From assembly GCA_020137815.1 (NCBI GenBank), contig CM035353.1, forward strand, positions 177,001 through 241,000: DNA of 64,000 bases, given 5' to 3'. This document shows, piece after piece, positions 45,501 through 54,867 of this stretch. How positions within the stretch are numbered: position 1 is the first letter of the stretch; each line of letters starts with the position of its first letter. The DNA is from Hormiphora californensis. Its lineage: Eukaryota; Ctenophora; Tentaculata; Cydippida; Pleurobrachiidae. Under the pieces are notes generated by a model, which was given only the letters and a program-made list of their open reading frames with translations, made no database searches and had not been told where the DNA came from. The position numbers and the translations under genes were made by a program.

Positions 45501-48500
45501 TCTTGTTCCAGGCTTCAGTGCCGTCCAGTTCCTCTACCAGCTCAGCGGATAGGAGGATTACTGTAGCAAATACCCCCAGAGAAGGGTATGTCATGTTGAT
45601 CGCTGCTACCCCCTGGCCGTCCTCAAGTAGCTTTCTTGCGTCCTGGGAGGATATCAGACATGTATGGTGTAATGACTAATGACACGTTATACAGTCGGAC
45701 CCCGATTTAGTGGCACCCCGATTTAGTGGCAGGATTTTTCCCCCCGAGGATGCCACTAAATCGGGGTCCGACTGTACTAATAAAAGAACCTAGCTGCTAC
45801 TGAATTACATATACTGCATCCTACCCATTGGTCAATACGTTCTCCATTCACATCCAGAATCACCTCCGCTATCTCGTTATTACTCCACAGCCCACCATGA
45901 TTCTCCTCAACACTTGATAGGTTCCTCAGTCCAGAAATTATCGAATCCAACTCAGCGTTTATCATGACTTATATACACAAGCTAAAATAGTATGTACTGT
46001 CTGACGGCGCCGACCAGATCTGAGCGCAATTGCTGTCGCAGCTGTTTTAATAATTTAACGGGGTCTAGCGGCACCTGACTGCTAATGTAAAGGTTATCAG
46101 TTCGTGGTATAGGTTTACAAATGGAGGTTTAGTGTAATAAAAGGATATAATCCCTCAATGGGTCCAATAATAACTATAAAAGCAATAAATATAGTCTGAT
46201 CGCAACACTTGCATCGCTCGACGCTCGTTCTTTTAAATATTCAACCACACTTTAAATATTCAACGACAACCCAAAAAGTTACAAAGGAATACAAATTGTA
46301 ATGACAATGCCCTGCAGCCTACGTAGTTGTACAAAGAGCAGCTGGCCTCCATCACGAGCAATTTGAAATAATTTAAATCAACCTGCTAACTAAATACCTA
46401 AAGTTTCTTGCTGTTGCGGTTCATAGCTGTTATTTGGCGTGACCCGCTCAATGAATTTATTAACCAACACAACTGCAACTGCACAAGTAAAGCCTTAAGT
46501 TGCTGTTGTTCATCAATAATTTATTGAAGTCAGAACTCAGAATATGCATTTAGTTTCTAGTCACGCCCAGGTCACCCACCCAACCACCACAAAGTCCACC
46601 CACCCCACGATCCACCCCCATCCACCCACCCCACGGTCCACCCGGGTGCACCCACCTTATAATACCTATCCCATCCATCCACCCACACCCATATATCTTG
46701 CTCTAACAAAGTATAATTCCTATCCAGATCGCATTTGCCCTGGGATCCCTCTCCTTCATGCCTTCCGTCCAGAACTTTGCCTACAACGCAACTATAGCCC
46801 TGTTTCTCAACTTCCTGTTCCAAACAACGCTCTTCCTTATTCTTCTCCGCCTGGACCTTACTCGACATCTTACCGGCAGGTTAGTGTTTTCTTTTTCTGT
46901 TTGTTGGGGGGAAGGAAGTTAGTGCCATACTGCCATAATATATTGGTAACGAAATCACCCCTCGTGGTTGTAAGGCACGGTTTTAGCGCGTGCCCGCATG
47001 GTAGGGGCAATTTCGTTACCGAGCCATAACACAAGTGTTTGGGGGCAAAATTGTCAGACTTTGATTTTGGTTCACGTATAATATGTTATTACCGACACTC
47101 CTCCCTCTCCCTTGCAGGCTGGATGTGTTATGCTGTGTAAAGACAAAGCTGGTGAAACCAAGACGGGGGCCCTGCAGGTGGTTTGTCGAGGAGTTTTGGT
47201 CAAAGTTCCTATTTCTCAGCAAGTGGATCCCCTCTCTCATTCTCATCATTTTTGGAGGGTTTACCATCGCCAATGTCATGCTCATCCCCGAGATAAAACT
47301 TGGCTTGGAGCCAACAATGGCTCTCCCGGTGGATTCCTATCTGATTGACTATTACAACATAGCCTACAATGACTACCGGGTCGGTCCGGGGGTCAGTTTC
47401 GTGTTCAAATCCCGGAGTGGTGATCCGCTTGACATTTACAGTGCGGACGTCTTTGAGGAGCTGGTTGGGGGTAAGAATTCCCTGAGACAGACAATAGCGA
47501 AATACGATGTCAGCGCAAGTTACCAGTACATTAAGGGTGAGGGTAGTTTTATGACAGCCTACGAGGATGATTGGCTGGATAATAGGGAGTGTTGTTGGAA
47601 TAGCACGGTGGCAGAGTTCTGTCCTAGTATAGGGGATAGATCGGGGTGTGGGGAGTGTCCTCAAAAGGGGATGACACGGGATGAGAGGTATGCTTATCTG
47701 CGGTGGTTCCTTCAAGATATACCACGAACCGATGGTAGTGGATGCAGTTCAGGTAAATATATACCGCCCCCCCCCCCCCCCCCCCCGGGGTAAATGTTAT
47801 ACCGCCCGCTGTCAGGCCAATGCTCTGAGTCTGACAGACCGCCCGGGGGTGACCCATCAATTGGTGGGGGGATCTCGAGAGCAATTAGACCCTATGTTTA
47901 TACTTTTCCTACACATCAAATTAGGTAGCTAATTTATTGTTCAATAGTTCCAATTCCCTCACTCTCTTTAACTCAACTCTCTCTCTACCTCAGGTGGAGC
48001 AGTGTCCTATTCCACAGCAGTTGTGTTCTCGTCCGACAACACATCTCTGTTGGCAGGCCGGTTCACATCCTCTCACGGCGTCCTCCCCACCTCCGCCGCG
48101 TTTATTGCAGCCCGACAACAGGCCATGGCTCTAGCAGACGAAGTGAATGCCAACAACAAGTTGATAGATGTGTACGCCTACAGTAGCTACTACCCCTTCT
48201 ATGAGCAATATGACACAATCATAAGGGAATGTGGAATTAATCTGGTTGTAACTGTGATAGCAACCTTCTTGGTGGCTACTGTACTTCTTGGATTCAACTG
48301 GTACGCCTCTCTGTGTATCATGTTGTCTGTCACAATGTGTGCTGTGGATATGATCGGATCCATGGTGTATTTGGACATACCTCTCAACGCTATATCTCTT
48401 GTCAACCTTCTCCTCTCCGTGGGAATAGCAGTGGAATTCTCAGCTAACATTGTCCAGGCATTCACGGTGAGCACGGCAGGCACGTCACGAGTAGCACGTG

Positions 48501-48700
48501 CACGTGATGCCCTGATAAGGACAGGACCTGCCATTATCTCTGGTATTGCCATGACAAACTTTGTAGGGGTGGTCATCTTGGCAGCGGCAAAGAGTCAGTT
48601 GTTCGTTGTTTTTTATTTCCGTATGTTCTTCACCATAAACTGTTTGTGTGTTGCCCACACCATTCTCTTCTTACCGGCATTCTTGGCCTTTCTTGGGTGA
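36532..48700 (+). CDS. NPC1: NPC1-like intracellular cholesterol transporter
   Basis: Exons: 36532-36648, 36923-37021, 37734-37795, 37985-38093, 38348-38483, 38741-38886, 39496-39706, 39839-39909, 40030-40059 (or to 40053), about 41523-41600, 41732-41842, 42046-42279, 42477-42646, about 42779-42914, 43141-43334, 43567-43698, 43812-44105, 46728-46879, 47118-47752, 47994-48700; about 1,270 residues, the usual NPC1 length. Signal peptide (MKRLNSTVIAATLLILLSA), Cys-rich N-terminal sterol-binding domain (CCSKEQL, CEACMHDF, ECGFFCDPDHSQF), TM1 (GIWLVLIVAVVVPTFL), a lumenal domain, sterol-sensing domain (VVPFLILAVGVDNVYIMVQ), second lumenal Cys-rich loop (ECCWNSTVAEFCPS) and the C-terminal membrane block (NAISLVNLLLSVGIAVEFSA). 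NPC1 moves cholesterol out of late endosomes/lysosomes. The protein ends FLPAFLAFLG without the cytosolic dileucine tail of mammalian NPC1. Junctions around 40059-41523 and 42647-42779 are uncertain. One intron holds an antisense receptor gene. Confidence 0.93.
36656..36835. repeat. (TACAA)n pentanucleotide microsatellite, about 36 copies
   Basis: A pure 5-bp repeat immediately after the donor of NPC1-like exon 1. It produces open frames in several phases on both strands, none meaningful. Confidence 0.98.
38581..38735 (+). repeat. poly-C minisatellite ahead of an NPC1 exon
   Basis: Three units of ccttttaccccccccccc plus tgacttgtttagtaaccca lie directly before the acceptor of exon 38741-38886. 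The unit repeats the pyrimidine tract of the intron, as in the coiled-coil gene. Confidence 0.85.
40780..40972 (+). repeat. about 35-bp minisatellite, 6 copies
   Basis: The unit ctttcctcagacggtcctcc followed by cccaaaacccccgcc is repeated about six times in the NPC1-like intron between 40059 and 41523. Proline-rich frames across it are artefacts. Confidence 0.88.
41098..41206. mobile_element. 109-bp hAT-like miniature element
   Basis: CAGGAATCGACCGAATCAGG...TGTCGGTCGGTTCCTG with flanks gcgaaaga and gtgaaaga, a 7/8 match to an 8-bp target duplication. The termini match those of the 1.2-kb element at 48945-50152 (CAGGAAACGACCGAA). The interior has two ATTGG (inverted CCAAT) words and a degenerate E-box. 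Confidence 0.78.
43345..43495. mobile_element. degenerate pogo-like MITE
   Basis: actcggaccccaatttaccggg...cccagtaaatcggtgtccaa has inverted ends and internal taaatcggggt words, in an NPC1-like intron. Confidence 0.6.
44207..44253 (+). repeat. duplicated intron end plus exon end within the NPC1-like gene
   Basis: acaaagtatatttcatatccag (44208-44229) matches the true intron 3' end acaaagtataattcctatccag at 46706-46727. The following ctcactctgtcaaatggtag matches the last 16 bases and donor of exon 43812-44105. CACCC-rich sequence precedes both intron ends. This looks like a remnant of a tandem duplication of the original short intron and exon edge. Taken alone it is a 16-nt pseudo-exon with usable splice sites. 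Confidence 0.75.
44497..45965 (-). CDS. seven-transmembrane receptor-like protein nested antisense in the NPC1-like gene
   Basis: Two minus-strand exons in phase 0: 45825-45965 (from ATG) and 44497-45642, 428 residues. The N-terminal about 100 residues are extracellular-like (NLSSVEENHGGLW, VNGERIDQW joined to DARKLLEDGQGV). Seven hydrophobic segments follow: WLGYPAVMVIMSAITFLL, FVNGSLLCGCVLHFYI, LILTQCSLGAFKL, CWCLVFLFTTVFTGWFVI, ILASFGVSLFCCVIYLLI, ANSFVEIIYDIVLLVT, and one near ISLHEATFLTFTML. A Ser/Pro-rich tail (DDTPPASPD) ends the protein. The layout is that of a G-protein-coupled receptor, but DRY, NPxxY and adhesion-type GPS motifs are not evident, so the class is unknown. No signal peptide is seen, so an upstream exon may be missing. 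The gene lies wholly within the NPC1-like intron 44106-46727. Confidence 0.75.
45690..45776. mobile_element. 87-bp pogo-like MITE
   Basis: TA-CAGTCGGACCCCGATTTAG...CTAAATCGGGGTCCGACTG-TA, inside the single intron of the nested receptor gene. Essentially only the termini plus about 40 bp remain. Same family as 35641-35819. Confidence 0.9.
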
Positions 48701-48936
48701 TATAGTTTCAGTGATTTATAGTTGAGTGAGAAAAGGGTGGCAACTTCACTTAGGGTGTTAGCATAAACACATACATACTTTGTTTGGGATATATTCGGAC
48801 CTTGCGTGGGAAGAAATTCCAACGAGCAAATACAATTCTTTAGAAAATTTCAGCAATTTGACTTTCAGTGGAGCGGGATGGTATAATAATACAGTCAACC
48901 TCGATCTGTGGTAGTTTATAATGATATGTTTCGATA

Positions 48937-50160
48937 GGATTGTATCAGGAAACGACCGAACCGGGTTTTTTTCCACCGAACCGAACCGAACCGAATTTGA
49001 AAAACTTTTTTACCGAACCGAACCGAACCGAATTTCGGTAACCGAACCGAACCGAACCATACAAAAATTTTTCTGTATAAATGTTTCTCTAAAAAGTCAT
49101 GGAGAGCACCGATCAAGGTATTGAGAATCATTCTCTGAAATTTTGTTAAAAAATGTTTGAAAAAATTTCAAAGTCAATTTTGTCGTAAATTTTATCGTCA
49201 ATTTTTGCGTACGAATCGTGTTTCGAATCGGCAATGCTATACGGGAATGTTATTGCTAATTAGCAGGATTAAACGAACCATGAATCGTGTCTCTCTAAAT
49301 TTCCTAATTAGATTTGATGGGGGATCATGTATCAGCACAATCCATCTCGGACCCACTAATTACCAACATCACTCCCGTTTAGCATTGTCGATTAGAAACA
49401 CGATTCGTATACCATAATTTACTTAAAATATTTTTTACAAAAAAAATTTCACAAAATTTCAGGTAATGATTCTCAATACCTTGATCGATGCTCTCCATGA
49501 AATTTTTAGAGAAACATTTAATTTTGTGAAAAAACTTCAATTTCGGAAAAAAATTCTATGTCAATTTTGCCGTACGAATCGTGTTGCGAATCGGTGATGC
49601 TATGCGGCAGTGCTCTCGCTAATTAGCAGGATTTATTGAAACATGAATCGTTTCCCCTAAACTTCCTAATTAGATTTGATGGGGGATCACGTATCAGCAT
49701 AATCCATCTCGGACCCACCAATTAGCAACATCACTCCCGCTTAGCGAAACACGATTCGTACGGCAAAAATTGACCTTGATCGGTGCTCTCCATAAATTTT
49801 TTGAAAAAAAAAGTTTCTGAATTTGTTGACCCTCTCATGAGGACACGATTCGACGGGAAGTCAGGTATCAAATCAATCCATATCGAACCCGCTAACTAGC
49901 GAAATCATTTCCACATAGCACCACCGATTCGAAATAGGGTTAATACGGCGAAATTGACATTGAAATCCATACAATTTTCGTGAAATAATTGAAAAATTTT
50001 GCATGAAAAAGCCCGATTTCTGGGCATTTTTTGACCAAAAAATTCGGTGGTTCGGCCAAAATTTCCTACCGAACCGAACCGAACCGAACCGCCCAAAAAA
50101 CACCGAATTTCCGAACCGAACCGAACCGAACCGAATATTCGGTCGCTTCCTGGATTGTAT
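48937..50160. mobile_element. 1.2-kb hAT-like element with (CCGAA)n subterminal arrays
   Basis: 8-bp target duplication gattgtat at 48937-48944 and 50153-50160. The element spans 48945-50152: CAGGAAACGACCGAA...TTCGGTCGCTTCCTG. Next to each end are tandem CCGAA pentamers (two blocks per side, for example ccgaaccgaaccgaaccgaa). The interior repeats an ACGAATCGTGTTxCGAATCGG/GCTAATTAGCAGG module two to three times. No transposase frame. Confidence 0.9.
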
Positions 50161-50339
50161 AGTTATAAGTGAGTTTGATCGTGAGTGTTTTTAACCTTCT
50201 TTTTTACCTAGCGTTTAATTAGTTCAATACCCTTCTGTTTAAAAATATTGGCAGCGTGAATTAGAGATAGGTTGAAGTACGTAGTAATATGTTACAAATA
50301 GGGTCAGTCTGATAGTGCAAACTCCAGTTCTCAGTCTCA

Positions 50340-51730
50340 CTGCCGTATATACCCTGCTAACTTAAATAATGCGCCAGTGGCGAGAAGTCCCACTAGCGCG
50401 CTCTCAGTAAACAGCTAGTCCAGCGGCAGATTATTTCCCACTGGCAGGTTATTTATTTATGAAACCCGATAGTTGATTTATCAGTCGTTTGGACATTTTG
50501 CGCGCTCATGATAACTGCTAGCTGGGAGATTTAACACCCTGCTCGCTGTTTAACAGTCCCGCTCTCTTTTTCACGCATTTCTCTTCATTTGAATAACATG
50601 CGTGTAAAATTCTAAGTATTGAAAATGTGTGTAAACACACAGTTCTGTCAACAAAAGAAAGGGGAAACATGTCTGCAACACGTTTCAATGTTATCTCTCT
50701 CATAAAGAGTGAAAAGAATCACATTCCATTCATTTCTCTCTCTCATTGTCTCTTTTACTGTTCACTACCTCTGACAGTGTGTATTGCCCCTAATCTTTCT
50801 CTCTCTTTCTCAAACATGTTAGGAACAGTAGACACTAAGTCTACACACATTTTGAGGGTGTCTGTTGACTAATTGCCAGCAGTCCTAGTGTGTTTTACCT
50901 TGTGTTGTGTCTCTTATTTGTGTGTAATTACTATCGGGTTTCATAAAATATGAACGTTTGTTAGCCTATCGCGTTATAGGTTTAAATCACCTCCCCCTCA
51001 CCCTCGGCTAGCGCCTCGGGATCGGCGTCGGGATTTAAACCAGTTTAATCGCCCTGCCGGGCGATTAAACTCCAGTTGGCTGTCCCCAGCTCGCGCTGGG
51101 AACAGCCAACTTGATAACGCGCCAGTCTACAAACGTTCATACTTCATTTAACTCCTACGTAACATTCAAAGTGTGTGTAAATGATCAGTTCTTACTAAAA
51201 TACAGAGGGAACACTATGTGCAACACTTACACACTACATTGGAGAGAAAGAAAGGACACATTCCGTCAATTACTCTCTCTTTATCTCCCCTTTTGTCTCA
51301 CTATCTCTTTCTCTGTGTTATTTGTGACATGCCCCTTATCAGGCTATTTCTTTCACTCTCTTTCCTTAGCAACTGCTTAGTAACTGTTACCAAACAGTGT
51401 ACACTCAATTGTGACGTGTTTTTAACTATTTCTCAGTTCTCTTTGTGTGTTTTGATTAGTGTTCTCTCTCTTGTTGGACGTTGGTGTGTAATACTTGAAA
51501 TAAACAACTAAAGCAGGGTATATAACCCATAAACTCTGACCACTGGCACGTTATAGGTTTAAACCCCTCCGCCTCTCCCTCGGCTCCGCCTCGGGATCGT
51601 CGTCGTGATTTAAACCAGTTTATCCGCCAGCGGCGGATAAACTCCAGCTAACTTCTCCCAGCGGCGCGCTGGGAGAAAGTTATCTGAAATAACGCGCCAG
51701 TGGCCAGAGTTTATGCCTCATATATTATCT
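50340..51730. repeat. two diverged direct repeats with GC-rich hairpins
   Basis: About 560 bp starting near 50600 (tgtgtaaacacacagttctg...) recurs diverged near 51165 (tgtgtgtaaatgatcagttc...). Each copy ends in a GC-rich hairpin block: gtttaatcgccctgccgggc at about 51041 and gtttatccgccagcggcgga at about 51618, each followed by aacgcgccag. The outer words ataccctgct (50347) and agcagggtat (51513) are inverted. No coding potential was seen; perhaps a tandemly duplicated non-autonomous element. Confidence 0.65.
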
Positions 51731-52336
51731 GTCAGGCCAATGCTCTGACCACAGTTCTCGCGCGAGAATGGGTCAGGCCAATGCTCTGCCGTATGTACAT
51801 CAAACTGATAAGTATCCAGAAAAGTCTGATCTAAACAATGTATATTGCGTTGAATTGAGTAAGGGATCACGTTATGAAGCGATGTATTTGAATTAGCTTA
51901 TTGTTTGGAGAGGTCGGTGGGGCGAGGGGGAGAGCTAATCTTCCCCATAATTGTTGATCGAGTAGTCGGCAGCTCCAACCAATCATTGTCTAAAGGCTCC
52001 ATGGCACATGCAGTGGCTTGTGTTATTCCTAGAGAGTCTGGCAGCTGTTATACCCGACCCCGTTGCTTGATCAGATCGGAACGACGGGGTCAGGTAGCTG
52101 TATATATATAATAAGAGAGAATTGGCTTCACGTGTCTGTTTGAATTACATTTAATATATTTATACATATATAACACATTCCTTGGATTAAACCCGATTTC
52201 ATTATTTGACTCGTTTTCATTTGTTAATGGTTATGGGTAATCTGTCTGGCGCCGCGATCCCATCTGAGCGTGCACTGTCGCAAATCAAATGGGGTATGGT
52301 GCCGCCATACATTGGGGTATTGGCATTGTCCATGTC

Positions 52337-53031
52337 AGACCTCTATTGGTGACATTGACACCTAGTGCGTGCGAGATCGAGGTCGCGCAGCGACCGAGAT
52401 CGAGCTCGCACATAGGTGTCCGCTCCGCCCCCTAAAAAAGGGTCGTGTCTTTCAAGCTAAATTGCACGTGATCCACTGGACCGATTTGCATCCGGTCTGT
52501 CGCAAAAGACTACAAATTGGTCCTAGTTTACTGGAAAATACCCGAGAAGTTTGTCTGTCAACAGGAAGTGGGTCAAAATTGACACTGAAGTCAAATCTAT
52601 AATCTGGCTTCCGAGCCTTTTTGCACCACTCCCAGACGGTGTAGAATGAATCTGAGGGTATCAGAAGATAGGTTGAACTCTTGTGAGTACTGGAAAATAC
52701 CCGGCATTAATAGCTGATGCTAATTGCATCAAAATATCTCCCAATATCTTCTAAATCGCATGGGCGTAGTGCAGAAACTCTCGGAAGCCAGATTATAGGT
52801 TTGACTTCAGTGTCAATTTTGACCCACTTCCTGTTGACAGACAAACTTCTCGGGTATTTTTCAGTATATTAGGATCATTTGTAGTCTTTTGCGACAAACC
52901 GGATGCAAATCGGTCCAGTGGATCGCGTGCAACATCCCTTGAAAGAAACGACCCTTTTTGAGGCGGAGCAGACACCTGTGTGTGAGCTCAATCTTGGTCG
53001 CGCACGGTGTCTATGTCACCAAAGACCTCTA
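52337..53031. mobile_element. Mutator-like fold-back element with 9-bp target duplication
   Basis: agacctcta is duplicated at 52337-52345 and 53023-53031. The element (52346-53022, 677 bp) begins TTGGTGACATTGACACC and ends GGTGTCTATGTCACCAA. Arms of about 270 bp are inverted repeats (tgacactgaagtcaaatcta against its complement) around a centre near 52690. 9-bp duplications with long inverted repeats are typical of Mutator/MULE elements. A 64-bp relative is at 54390-54453. Confidence 0.9.
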
Positions 53032-53148
53032 ATCTCTATTTTCTGGAACCTAAACCACGTCGCTCCCAAAATAAAATTCTTTATCTGAGGATTCAGATAA
53101 ATTGAGGTTTGAATGTGCGGTTTATGGTAGAGAACTGGTAGAGAACTC

Positions 53149-53191
<43 letters not shown>

Positions 53192-53314
53192 TGTGTACTG
53201 TACGAAATTGGCAAATATTTGCCGGGTCGTCTGGATGACGTCTAGACGCCGTCCACACAGAACCCGTCTAAACGGTCTTTCCTTCTGGACGGCTTCAGAC
53301 GGGATGGAGAGATG

Positions 53315-53695
53315 CCGTTTGAAACGGTCTTTACCCGTTTAGACGGAATTGGACGCCCGGTGTTCGAGTTCGACGAAATCAGACGGAAATCAAACCCGTC
53401 TCATGCACGTCTGAACGTCACCAATAGAAATTCCGTCTCGAGCCCGTATGGGCCGAACCCCGTCTAGACGACGTCTGATTCTGAAGCAAAACCCGTCTGG
53501 ACGGGTTTCGGCCCATACGGTCTCGAGACCGAGTCAGACGGCTTGAGACGGAATTTTTATTGGTGACGTTCAGACGTGCTTGAGACGTGCAATTGAGCTG
53601 AGACGGGTTTGGTTTCTGTCTGATTTCTGAGGTTCCGTCTGGTTTCGTCCAACTCCGTTTAAACGGGTAAAAACGGGTAGAAAATCCGTCACTGT
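53315..53695. repeat. imperfect palindrome built of CCGTCT/AGACGG words
   Basis: AGACGG or CCGTCT words occur more than 20 times across about 53225-53695, and the two halves are inverted around about 53480 (cgtatgggccgaacccc...gggtttcggcccatacgg). A (GT)n tract lies just upstream at 53151-53190. Probable fold-back element; ends not resolved. Confidence 0.75.
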
Positions 53696-54380
53696 CAGCA
53701 CTCCAAAAATAGCCTGACATCAGTTTCAACTGGAAACTGATATCAGGTTCCAATTTTGGAATTTTGGGATTCCCTGGTCCATTAAACTCGATCAATACCA
53801 ATCAGGTATGTAGTATGATTGGTTGTGGACTCCAAACTCCAAAACTAAATTAATAGGAGCTTAGTAGTGCCCTAGCAGATAATAACCGTGTGTTATTTGA
53901 GCAGAGAGCACAATAATTCCATGTGCTATACTGCTAGTAAATTGTTGGTAAACTGAATCGTTTTAGAGAGCACGGGATCCCTATAATACCTGTATTTGCT
54001 GTGCGTGGTCAGTTTGGTCAGCATGCGAATCACAGACCACGTGTTGCCACAACAACTATAAGAGCACTCTCGTTTCCATGTGGCAATTTAGTTTGTGCTG
54101 AACATGGACTTCTAAATATAGATATACTTCCTTATCTTATTCTTGTGCGTTTTCTTACCACATTAGATCACTGTTATCCAATTTGGATTTGTTTTAAGAT
54201 AGATAGGGTCTAAGTAAAGGATCCCAGTTTATTGAATATGGTTTATTGACAGCTCGATCTAGCTCGACTCTTCATCATTTGTCTAGATTCTAGAATGAGT
54301 ATAGGGTGCCAGTGAGCTCTCAGCTTTGGCGGAGCTGAGTGCCGACCCGGGCTGATCTGACTCAGATTCTGAGTGCAACT

Positions 54381-54462
54381 GCCAACTGCTTGGTGACATA
54401 GACACCTGGCGCGACCCCCGCTCAATCTCGGTCGCGTGTCTATATGTCACCAAGCCAACTGC
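54381..54462. mobile_element. 64-bp miniature of the Mutator-like family with 9-bp target duplication
   Basis: gccaactgc is duplicated at 54381-54389 and 54454-54462. The element (54390-54453) is TTGGTGACATAGACACC...GTGTCTATATGTCACCAA, with an inner pair GCGCGACC/GGTCGCG. Its termini match the 677-bp element at 52346-53022. Confidence 0.93.
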
Positions 54463-54576
54463 ACGTTTGAAAATCAGGTCTGGCAGCGCCTATCAGGCCA
54501 ATGCTCTATCAGGGCAGCGCCAAACAGGGGTTAGGAATTTAGGAGGGCCCTAGCCGCTAATCTATCAGTATCTGAA

Positions 54577-54776
54577 TTGTCGGACCTAGATTTACTAGAT
54601 TTACTATACCGGGCCCCGATTTAGCGGGAGGATAAAATTCCCCCGAAGGCCGATAATCCGATATACTATGATTTCCTATATCATATAGGAAATCAACACC
54701 AGGCCATATCACCCAATTTATCGGACAACACCCTTTCCCCCGAGCATCCCGGCCGTAAATCGGGGTCCGACTGTTA
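54577..54776. mobile_element. degenerate pogo-like MITE
   Basis: gtcggacctagatttac...gtaaatcggggtccgactgt are inverted ends, with a tatatgatatagg-type hairpin inside (tttcctatatcatataggaaa). Lies just upstream of the sushi gene. Confidence 0.7.
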
Positions 54777-54867
54777 TAGTCCTAAAGTTCGGTAGGTGGC
54801 CGAAAGTTTACTGAATACTGCACTGATTAACCTTCTTCCATGGTTGCAGTGATATATGTGTGTTATC

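Noticed and set aside
47209-47715. 168-codon antisense frame, also 48199-48576
   Set aside because: Shadow frames of NPC1-like exons with clear family motifs on the plus strand.
49000-50130. Telomeric repeat interpretation of the CCGAA pentamers
   Set aside because: The arrays are short, inverted with respect to each other, and inside a transposon with target-site duplications.
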